Source: Vavraia culicis subsp. floridensis
Taxonomy: Eukaryota; Microsporidia; Pleistophoridae
Direction of reading: 5' to 3'
Length of the DNA stretch: 64,000 nt
NCBI RefSeq assembly: GCF_000192795.1
Contig: NW_007360628.1
Span: forward strand, 18,711 to 82,710
The notes under the pieces are model-generated. The model worked only from the letters and a program-made list of their open reading frames with translations, searched no databases and was not told the DNA's origin. The translations under genes and the position numbers were made by a program. Shown here piece after piece: positions 1 to 8,404 of this stretch. Every line of letters begins with the position of its first letter. The stretch's first letter is position 1.

Positions 1-483
1 CTCAATAATAATTGATTCTGCCCACTACACTTAGAGTACAACTTGTATTTTCATTTATGTCTACCTCTGAAGAATAGCTTTTACATTTACACTCATACCA
101 ATAAAAAAACTGATCCTCATCCAGAAAAAGCTACCACATCCTTCGAGAATAACCGAACATTCCTTTTCTCGTCTACTGGCACAAAACGAAGAATTAAAAA
201 TTATTTTACCTTTTATTTTTACCAAGACATGGTTCATTATTCTTTACAAGCAATATTAAAAAGACATGACTACAGACCAAAATTAATTCTTTAATCCCTA
301 TCAAAGGATTCAAAACAGTCAAAAAACATAAAATACGCAATATAATTTAATAGGTAGCTAAAGTTTATTCTGTTTTATATAAGGAAATAACGCACTTAGC
401 ATTTTATGTTCAAGTACCAAGCTTATCCATTTTGTGTATAAAAATTGGATTATCCCTTCTCATCATAGAATAAAGCTTTTGTG

Positions 484-696
484 CTACTGCACAATTAAAC
501 ATATGTAGCGCAATGATCTTAAAACATTATTTCTTCCGATGTTTACGTCGTTTAATTCATTGATACGATCAATTACACACGAGTGGCAACTGCAGTCGCA
601 ATTTTTGATCATCTCCGAAGCTATTTTATTTGCTGATTCACAATATAAACGATAGTAGAGCACCAATGTTCGTGCAACTATGATGTAATCACTCAT
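484..696 (-). CDS. possible small cysteine-containing protein (weak)
   Basis: This is an ATG-initiated frame of 70 residues with a cysteine cluster around residues 33-40 (NCDCSCHSC). It has no membrane segment and no recognisable family. A frame of this length is expected by chance in AT-rich DNA, and there is no CCC element next to the start. It is listed only because the cysteine cluster could be functional. It may well not be a gene. Confidence 0.2.
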   Translation of the reverse strand: MSDYIIVARTLVLYYRLYCESANKIASEMIKNCDCSCHSCVIDRINELNDVNIGRNNVLRSLRYICLIVQ

Positions 697-2575
697 TAAT
701 CATTGCAGTGTCCGTAAACATACATTATAGCAATTACAAATGCCTGATAGTCTCATATTTTCCATCTATTTTTATGTTTGTTGCGTTAGCGGTCATTTCT
801 ACATGGTAACACGCTGTGCCATACCTAAATCCTTTTTCGTCCGATTATTCCTGTAATTTAACCTATTTTTCTGCTTAAACGCTTAGTTCCCCATTTACAA
901 TGGCAAAAGAAATAATTATAACGCATTATTCGTACATCTTCACCACTTTTATCGTTCTAATTTTCTTTTATCACCGAGTATGACAGTCCTTCATTTACTT
1001 GATTTAAACCACCATGATTAATAAGTAGTCTCTTCTAGAAACGTAACTAAGATTGAATGCGAGAAAATAACCAAAATTTTGGCGTAGCAAGCACACAAAA
1101 ACGAAAGACAGCCTTGTTAGGCTTACGAACCAAAAGATGAGCTTGTCCGAATTTTGTTGCTGTGCAAGGCCATAAAAACAACTACTGGTAAAAAGCGAAA
1201 GACGTATCACGTAATAAATGAAAGCATTGTGCAATGATACGTGTACAATTGATGAGTAGCTACCACTTTTCCGTGCATTCTTTAACTCAGCACCAATACA
1301 CCCCTTAATTAAGATAACCCAATACGAACAAACAATTTAATATCACCATGAATTGATAAAGATGACAAAAAATTAAATTAATGTTAGCAATTTGTGCAAT
1401 ATGTGACATTATATTGTGTTTTTATGGTTTATTCGTGGTTTACGGCGGCTATCATGTTATAACTGATCAAAATACATAAGTGCCAGCACTTATTGGTATT
1501 TGTGCTGCTCTAAATGAAATACTCCCAGCTATCTCTGCCTTAAAGCAGTTGAACGGGTATTATTTGATGTAACACGTTCATTTTATGGATATAAACACAT
1601 GAATATACTCTCATAAGTGGAAGCAGTACAAAAGAACACACGACACATTCTTTAGAACAAGGTAAAGTACTTATTTAGTCCTGTAAAATATTTTTTTGCC
1701 GTAATTATTTATTAATTCAAGCTGTTATGTATGGACAATATAAACAAACGAATACTACTCAAGATCTAACAATCCTGCAATTATCATGTTATTCGCACAT
1801 CAACATAGTATTGTGAGAAGATAATAGCAATTATTTACCTGGACCTGCGATTAATACCTCTTGTTAAAAATTGTAATTAAGCTTAATTATAGTAAAAATT
1901 ACATGTTCTTCACAAACATATACGGATTTTAGAGAAAAGCTGATGAATAATTACCAAATAAATACGCGATATACGGACAATACGTGCAATATCACTCGAT
2001 ATGATCGGATGTTATCGAGTTTGACGCTCTCAGTCTTTATTAACTGGTGCATCGAGTGTAAGAGAAGATATTAGATGAGAGTGATGCAGCAGTATCAGCT
2101 CATTACGATTGGAAGGTGTAGAGATTGTTTAGACCAATTATCGAAGGAAATGTATCACAGGCATTTACACTATCAATTCCATTATCATTTTTGGCATTAC
2201 CTGATCATTAACATGTTATTCTAAATAATTTACACCATTTGGCCCTTATAATTTGCACATATTGTTCTGTACCTATGTTTCCATTTCCTCACATAATTTA
2301 CAATTACATCCTCAATAACTTCTCCATTCGTATTACTTTCGCGGTTTGTTCGCATCACATGTACGTTCTTCATTTTACTCGCTGTTCTTTACTACCATCT
2401 ACCCTATTTATCTTTTTATATCCCATTTTTCACACCTTCCTTGTTCATGTGTAGCCATCCATTTTTACAATATTTCCCTATTTATGGTACAACCACGCGC
2501 ACCCATCCTACTATTCCCTTTAAACCATCCATTTATCCCAATTCTCACAAATTGCACATTTCTACTCCATAAATC

Positions 2576-2605
2576 TATAAAAGCACAAATAACAAGCTAT
2601 AAATA
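2576..2605 (+). promoter_or_regulatory. TATA-like promoter elements of the 2625 gene
   Basis: CTATAAAAGC (2575-2584) and a second TATAAATA (2598-2605) lie 49 and about 20 bases before the ATG at 2625. The same CTATAAAAGC string precedes the large membrane protein gene that starts at 25630, and AAATAAAAGC precedes histone H2B. This gene lacks the CCC element found next to most other starts. Confidence 0.5.
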
Positions 2606-2624
2606 CGGTCACACAATCACTTCC

Positions 2625-3341
2625 ATGCCAGTAAAACACGCCAGAATATCAATCTACAGCAAGAGCTACAGCTTTGCAGGAACATCAATCTCAATCACGA
2701 AAATTTTGTTGCCTATCACTCTATTGATATCGCTGGTAATGAGCTTTGCGGTCTCGAAGTGGAGTAGTCTGCACACGAACAACTTCTTCAAGTACCCGTT
2801 CATTGCTGTCAGCCTAGCTCTGTTAGCGTACATTATTTTCGTAGAGGTTCAGAAATTCATTTGTGGCGATAGCAAGAAGAATAAGAGCGCTGAGAGTGCA
2901 TTTGTGATGTATGGACTGATTATACTTGCGGTTGTTGCTGTTGTGTACACGTTTATCAATCACTATGAGCAGATACCAATGCTACCAGCGCTCGGGTTCC
3001 TGCTTACCAATGTGTCGAGCTTGCTCACAGGATCACCAGGTGTTATATCGCTCGTTCTTAACATCCTATTAGCACTCGTATGTGCATACGTTGCATACGC
3101 TCAGAGCTCAACACCCTACCATCTGATAGGTGTGGCATCAATCCTTATTATGATCGCGTTCGGTATCAAGGTATCATTCTTCAACGCGGAGGGAGACAGC
3201 AAGAAAAAGAATGGAGATGACGCAATGAAATACATCACGGCACTCATAGCGCTGGTGTCCGCTGTCCTGTTTGTCTATGGAATGGCAAACTCTCGTTATT
3301 TCTATAATGCTTTCTTTGCCGTTGAACCTAACTCTGTCTAA
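2625..3341 (+). CDS. multipass membrane protein, unknown function
   Basis: The protein has 238 residues. I chose the ATG at 2625 because the open frame upstream of it is low-complexity, T/C-rich promoter-like sequence with two TATA-like elements. About six or seven hydrophobic helices are visible (roughly residues 27-45, 52-70, 87-108, 118-135, 140-160, 166-184 and 206-224), joined by short loops. Two of these loops carry very similar charged stretches (GDSKKNKSAES and GDSKKKNGDDA), each followed by a helix. This suggests an internal duplication of a three-helix half. I cannot assign a family; a transporter or an ER or plasma-membrane protein is possible. An AATAAA lies five bases after the stop and may serve as a polyadenylation signal. 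Confidence 0.8.
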   Translation: MPVKHARISIYSKSYSFAGTSISITKILLPITLLISLVMSFAVSKWSSLHTNNFFKYPFIAVSLALLAYIIFVEVQKFICGDSKKNKSAESAFVMYGLIILAVVAVVYTFINHYEQIPMLPALGFLLTNVSSLLTGSPGVISLVLNILLALVCAYVAYAQSSTPYHLIGVASILIMIAFGIKVSFFNAEGDSKKKNGDDAMKYITALIALVSAVLFVYGMANSRYFYNAFFAVEPNSV

Positions 3342-3810
3342 GAAATAAAGATTGATAAGTAAAAGTTTCTGATTACATGCCCTTTTAACAATATTACCTG
3401 TTTTATTGACATTTTACACCGTGAACATTTCCGTATTTTTACCTGTTTGCATTCAAATTTAAAATTTTTTACAAATTGATCGTAAATTTGATCTAATCAG
3501 CGATTTATTACAATCAGATCACACAAAATTTGCCATATAGAGCACATAATCACGATTTGATGATAACAGTAACCTCAATGCAACGTATGCACGTTATAAC
3601 ACGCCATATTTGTGATATTATCGATCATCTACTTTTCAAGTATATACGCTGCATATTCCTTTGCTCCTGTTACCTCTGTTAATATTTTAGCACTGCAAGT
3701 TTGCTGCATAATATCATCGAATATGCTGATAAAGGGATATTACGGTAAATTCCCGTGTTATACCACCATTTACATTGTTTATCACTCACGTTCTTTCACT
3801 TTGGCTTGCG

Positions 3811-3954
3811 TTCAACCCATTCTCTCTTCATATATTCAACCCATTCTCCCGCCATCTATTCAACCCATTCTCTCTTCATATATTCAACCCATTCTCTCTT
3901 CATATATTCAACCCATTCTCTCTTCATATATTCAACCCATTCTCTTTTAATTAC
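3811..3954. repeat. 24-bp tandem repeat, six copies
   Basis: The unit is TTCAACCCATTCTCTCTTCA followed by TATA. Copies begin at 3811, 3835, 3859, 3883, 3907 and 3931. The third boundary carries a few substitutions and the last copy degenerates at its end. It lies about 0.9 kb upstream of histone H2B in a G-poor tract. Confidence 0.95.
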
Positions 3955-4783
3955 TGATCCAAATACCAACACAACATGTCAACCATAAAAAATGCGCAAT
4001 TCAACACAACCACCCTAAAAGCGCTATGCACACCAATGCCTTTCATAATATTTTCTATTTCACTGTTCTTTATCAATTAGCTGCCACTTCACCGCATGTC
4101 ACTATCGGCAGTCCTTTTAAGTCATACTTCTCTTTTTTACCAATTAATAATTCTTTGCACCTGGCCGTACCGATTATCGTAGTGCATTCTACGGCAGTTT
4201 CATTGTTTTATTAATTTTATTGTGCCGGTGCCGTAACATTACCGTTCATAGTACCGTAGGTAATCATCGCAGTGTTCTCACTAAAAATACGCCCAGTTTT
4301 ATTTCCATCATAGCTATTTATCTGCCATTTTTCACCAATCCTTCTTTACTTACTATTCAGTAACCCGCGCACGTGTCAAACTCTCTTATCTATTCGCACC
4401 GCCACATATTACCCTCTCAACTGCTTATGTGCACACCTTTCACTGCTACATCCTCCTCATCTTTTCTTCATCTCCTGTCCCGTAAATCTGCACATCAATG
4501 CTCTTTACCATATTTAATTCTTTACTTTTCCGTGCCACTACCCGCATGTTCACGTTTACTACCATTTTAATTCGCCACTTTCCCTATGCTCCACCACCTA
4601 TACCAATTTTATGTACGATAATTGCACAATCTACCTTACAATACATTCATTACATCATATCATTTATTATTTTACCGCGCTACACCTCCTATTACGCCCT
4701 AGCTTGCCCATCCTGCAGTACCATCCTTATTTATTACGCCCCATTCCTGCCGCCCCTTTTACCTCCAAAACATCCTCAAAACA

Positions 4784-4811
4784 AATAAAAGCAGAAAATT
4801 TTCTGATCCCC
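4784..4811 (+). promoter_or_regulatory. H2B promoter: TATA-like element and CCCC start element
   Basis: AAATAAAAGC lies 20-28 bases before the ATG, and CCCC abuts the start codon (GATCCCCATGG). CCC elements directly upstream of ATG are a reported feature of microsporidian genes. Confidence 0.6.
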
Positions 4812-5204
4812 ATGGCATCAACGAAGAGTACCGACCCGAAACAGAAAGCTGACGAGAGAGAGCAATCGCAGCGTCCGCGCAGACGTGCCAACCCAAAGAA
4901 CCTTGAATCATCTGCCCTGTACAAATCAAGTGTAAAAAGGCTGGTACGCGAGCGTTTGAAGGACAACTACACGATATCCTCGGCAGCCGTGACCATTTTG
5001 TCATCAATAGCATTCGATTTCTTCAGTATGATCGGTACCACAGCAGGTGACCTGTCGAAGAGTGTTAGCAAGCTAACCGTGGGTGCTACTGAGGTTAAGA
5101 GTGCGATACGGTTGGAGTTGGGTGGACGGGAACTGTCCAATAATATTATTGTGGATATGGAGGCTGCTATGAAGAAGTACGGTGGGAAGAGTGCGGATAA
5201 GTAA
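4812..5204 (+). CDS. HTB1: histone H2B (divergent)
   Basis: The product is 130 residues long. The histone fold starts near residue 36. The stretch ALYKSSVKRLVRERLK aligns with the alpha-1 region. SSAAVTILSSIAFDFFSMI matches the central helix (canonical SSKAMSIMNSFVNDIFERI), and TVGATEVKSAIRLELGG matches TSREIQTAVRLLLPG. The C-terminus AMKKYGGK corresponds to AVTKYTSSK. The N-terminal tail is basic and short (RPRRRANPKN). The ATG at 4812 is chosen because CCCC abuts it and the fold needs only a short tail. It packages nuclear DNA with H2A. It is clearly divergent, which is usual for microsporidian histones. Confidence 0.93.
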   Translation: MASTKSTDPKQKADEREQSQRPRRRANPKNLESSALYKSSVKRLVRERLKDNYTISSAAVTILSSIAFDFFSMIGTTAGDLSKSVSKLTVGATEVKSAIRLELGGRELSNNIIVDMEAAMKKYGGKSADK

Positions 5205-5877
5205 GTAGATGAGAAGTATTAAAGATGTTAGTAAGAAGGGTATGTTGGAGCACCTGGTTTGGTGGTGCTTATCGGTTCATTCTACGGATGGGTTAGTGCC
5301 AGGCAATTTTAATTCGTTTTGTTTTTACCACGCGTACCGCTCTGCACTTGCCATGGCAAGCAATTGCTTTGACGAATCGTTTATATTGTGTTGTTGGGCC
5401 GCAGGGTGTTAGAGTAACAGCCTCATCGCTTTGCGAAGAGTCGGTAACACTTGTTCGGTGATGAAAGAATAAATTCGTTTTACGGGATTGCGCATGGCAC
5501 TTTCTCTGCTAAATGGTGAGCGCCAAGAACTTTTTTATTTAAGACAGGGAGTTTTTCAAGTTACCTGGTGAGGAGTATCGCGTAAGTCATGGCTTGCATG
5601 CTTGGTTCAGTGCTACGGTTGCAGCACATCCCACATCGTTGTGAGCAGCGTGCTAGATTGTTGTGCAAGTTGATGCACTGATCGCTTCAACGAACCTCAG
5701 GCCGTAGTCGTACCCGGTAAATCTGAAAAGTGTGTTTATCTGATCGGTGCAACGTATAAAAATCAATAAATGATGTTTTTTAAAAAATGTGTTTAACGAG
5801 CTCTGCCATCATTCTTTGCTCATCTATAAGAATCTTTCCTCTCACCAATCCAGATATGTCCACAAGAACAGTCTCTT
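5205..5877. other. intergenic, 3' regions of H2B and the Cue2-like gene
   Basis: The two genes converge on this 670-base gap. I see nothing beyond short chance reading frames and an AATAAA at about 5764. Confidence 0.5.
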
Positions 5878-6918
5878 CTATGATCCGTGTCTCTCCTTGG
5901 TAACACGCAGCCATGCTCCTTCACTCTCCACCGCAAACCCTTCTCTCGCCAAGTATTCCATCACCTCGGGCCTCATCCTCAAGCTCTTCTCCTTTCTTCC
6001 CACACACACATAAAATCTCTTGAACTTATACGTGCGCACGTAATCACTGAGCACCATCAATCCCTCCCACACGTACAAGCCGTGCAAGTCTATCCTATTA
6101 TCACTTATCTTGTCTTTCATCAGCTGTATCACTGCTTGTCTGTTCACGTGCTCACTGTTTTGCTTGTACTGCTCAGCCTTGTCAACGTAGTAATTGTTGA
6201 GCGGTTTGTTTCTCTTGTGAGTCACCGATAACTGCTTGGTAGACGTGTACAAGGTGCGGTAGTGCTGAGCTAAGCTGCGCAGCTGTTCTACGCGCTGTTC
6301 GGATGTAGAATGCGGATCAGTTTTATCACGTAAATTTACCGGTGTGGCGGCGTTAAACACCTCCGGATAGTTCAAGACCCCGTTCTTTGCACCATCCGTA
6401 CTGCCAGCATGTCCGAGCACTCCAGAATAGTTCGCTTCTCCCCTCTTCCCACCGCTACATTCCTTAGCTATCGTCCAACACATTTTACGCTGTATATCCT
6501 GCTGTATTAAATCATCACACACATCTTTACACGTCAACTTCACCGTGCTGTCCCTGCTCAGCGTGTTTATCATTGCATCGAACGTATCGTGCGTGCTTAT
6601 TACGTTTGCGATCGCGTGTCTGTCTTTGTTGGGAAACAGGATCGAAAGATTGGTGAGCAGCTGAGCGTTAGAACTGGTGATGTTGTTGAATGTGTTGTAC
6701 GATGCTACATCGGCAGGAGCGGGCGTAGCACTGCTATGGTTGTTGCATTCCAAGTCATTGCGCTTGCAGCCCGTTCTGCTGCCACAATCCATACCGCTCT
6801 CATTCTTATGATCTGCACCCCCGTCATCGTTACCGTTGCGGAACACGCTCCTCTGTCTCTCCTCCACCTCTCTCATACACTCCTCAAGCGTCTTTATCCG
6901 GCTCTCAAACCCCTTCAT
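5878..6918 (-). CDS. CUE2: Cue2-like protein: CUE, DUF1771 and Smr endonuclease domains
   Basis: The protein has 346 residues. Residues 1-25 form a short charged helix. A CUE-like ubiquitin-binding module lies at about 84-121 (LLTNLSILFPNKDRHAIANV), with the LFP signature. A DUF1771-like helical segment covers about 210-262 and leads directly into a C-terminal Smr domain (about 275-342) with IDLHGLYV (DLHG at 277-280) and GRKEKS (307-312). CUE-DUF1771-Smr is the architecture of yeast Cue2, the endonuclease that cleaves mRNA on stalled, collided ribosomes in no-go decay. Asp277, His279 and an arginine in GRKEKSLRMR are the expected catalytic residues by analogy. Yeast Cue2 is longer and has two CUE domains. 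The region around 120-210 is low-complexity. CCC lies eight bases before the ATG. Function is inferred from the architecture. Confidence 0.82.
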   Translation of the reverse strand: MKGFESRIKTLEECMREVEERQRSVFRNGNDDGGADHKNESGMDCGSRTGCKRNDLECNNHSSATPAPADVASYNTFNNITSSNAQLLTNLSILFPNKDRHAIANVISTHDTFDAMINTLSRDSTVKLTCKDVCDDLIQQDIQRKMCWTIAKECSGGKRGEANYSGVLGHAGSTDGAKNGVLNYPEVFNAATPVNLRDKTDPHSTSEQRVEQLRSLAQHYRTLYTSTKQLSVTHKRNKPLNNYYVDKAEQYKQNSEHVNRQAVIQLMKDKISDNRIDLHGLYVWEGLMVLSDYVRTYKFKRFYVCVGRKEKSLRMRPEVMEYLAREGFAVESEGAWLRVTKERHGS

Positions 6919-7521
6919 TTCGTAGGGCCCCTCAAAAAGTGCTCATAAGCTGAAACAAAACCAAAATGTACGAATGAATGGCTGTCAAAACTACGATTTG
7001 TTTGATGGGTGCATTGAGAGTATGAAAATGGAGTGTACGGCTACTTTAGAGAAAGTTTTTTACTACGGTTTTTATGGTTTGTTGGTCTTTTGGGTCTGTT
7101 ACTCCTACACTCCACCTCACCTCACTCCTACACTCCACACCAGTCAATCCCTTATCCTATACTCCTCGTCATTCGTTTTCCTCATAGCTTCCACATCAAA
7201 ATGTCCCACACCCGGTCGAGCAGCATGTATTCTTGAGCGAGCAGAACAATACACCACATAAAAACGGATGAGAAGCATTACCAGCACTAGCACATTTTAC
7301 TTATACTTTGTATTGTGGTGACAGCTGAGAAGTGATCGCACGAGTGTAATTGTATCAAATTATTTGGTTGTGAAGTACGGTTGGTTGTAATATTTTGTAT
7401 TTAGTGTGTTATGAAAGTATAAATAAGATTTAATAGATAAATTGCAGTATTTTACATTACAGTTGAACGTATTGCAGCGTATAACGTGCTATCACGCTAT
7501 AATCGTATAAATGCACTTTAA
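6919..7521. other. intergenic
   Basis: This is the upstream region of the Cue2-like gene (minus strand) and the 3' side of the small 7522-7722 gene. A C-rich stretch lies at about 7090-7230. I see no coding signal, and the plus-strand frames here have no support. Confidence 0.5.
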
Positions 7522-7722
7522 CTACCACATCCATTCACCATTACTCCTTTTCCTTGTGCTACCGCTTCCTATTTTGTTCATGAATTCGTCCAAATTGTTT
7601 GCCTTTCTGAGCTGCTCTATGCTAATACGTTTGGTATTGTCGTTCACGGAAGGCTTGTTGGTGGGTGCACGGCGGAGAACACCGTACGTATAAACGGTAA
7701 GCAAAATATGAAGAATTAGCAT
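7522..7722 (-). CDS. small membrane-anchored protein, unknown
   Basis: The product has 66 residues and begins with a hydrophobic segment (LILHILLTVYTYGVL, residues 2-16), followed by arginines and a hydrophilic, helical tail (SIEQLRKANNLDEFMNKI). I chose the ATG at 7722 because CCC lies six bases before it (TTCCCATCACACATG) and the upstream strand is G-poor and pyrimidine-rich, as with other promoters here. The first 16 residues would act as a signal anchor or a cleaved signal peptide. The frame continues open upstream, but only in low-complexity S/T/P-rich translation. No family is recognised. Confidence 0.5.
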   Translation of the reverse strand: MLILHILLTVYTYGVLRRAPTNKPSVNDNTKRISIEQLRKANNLDEFMNKIGSGSTRKRSNGEWMW

Positions 7723-8197
7723 GTGTGATGGGAATGCGGCTGGTTTTATTCGTGTTGGTGATGGTGTTTTGATGTGAGTGCTCTGACGGTGTGATAATGG
7801 GAACGGAGCAGAAGTGGTGCGAGGAGAGGCAAGGGCAGTTGTACCGAGAGAATGACCGGTGTAAAAGCAATCAACGCGTACAAGCACGGTTATATTGGTG
7901 GTAGGGGAAGAGTAACGAGCAGAGCTGCGATGAGCGGAATGGATAGCGAACTGGGCGGAAGAACGAGGTACACCAGAAAAAGAGAGCAGAAGAAAAGCAC
8001 CGTATTCACCTACCAATGCGTGTACAACTCATACCACAGGAACAGAGGAGAAGTAAAACGTACGTAGCACGGAACAAATACCAAAACCAAGAAAAGAGCA
8101 ATGCGGTAACGAACGCAGTGCATAAGTACGCTATCAAGAGATGAAAAGAGCGTAACGTAGATAAAGGCATTTTACCAGGAATGCGCGTACAACCCGC

Positions 8198-8400
8198 ACC
8201 AAACCAACAACAACGCTAACACCAATACCAAAACATTCCTCACCACCAAACCCTCATACTCACCCGTACCAAACCAACAACAACGCTAACACCGATACCA
8301 AAACATTCCTCACCACCAAACCCTCATACTCACCCGTACCAAACCAACAACAACGCTAACTCCAATACCAAAACATTCCTCACCACCAAACCCTCATACT
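8198..8400. repeat. 70-bp tandem repeat, about 2.9 copies, just 3' of TRM4
   Basis: Copies begin at 8198, 8268 and 8338 with the string ACCAAACCAACAACAACGC and are nearly identical. The array ends about five bases from the TRM4 stop codon, so it would lie in the 3' untranslated region of that gene. The plus strand here is almost free of G. Confidence 0.95.
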
Positions 8401-8404
8401 CCTT

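Larger units (their letters stand above)
1..2624. other. AT-rich gene-poor region
   Basis: No convincing gene lies here apart from one weak small reading frame at 484-696. The last 400 bases (about 2240-2620) change character: the plus strand becomes rich in T and C and poor in G, as it does upstream of several other genes in the window. I saw no RNA gene or mobile element. Confidence 0.6.
3342..4811. other. intergenic, T/C-rich leader of histone H2B with minisatellite
   Basis: There is no gene here. From about 3750 to 4800 the plus strand is strongly pyrimidine-rich and poor in G, and it contains the 24-bp tandem repeat at 3811-3954. Several open frames cross it on the plus strand, but they are explained by the scarcity of stop codons in such sequence. 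Confidence 0.6.
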
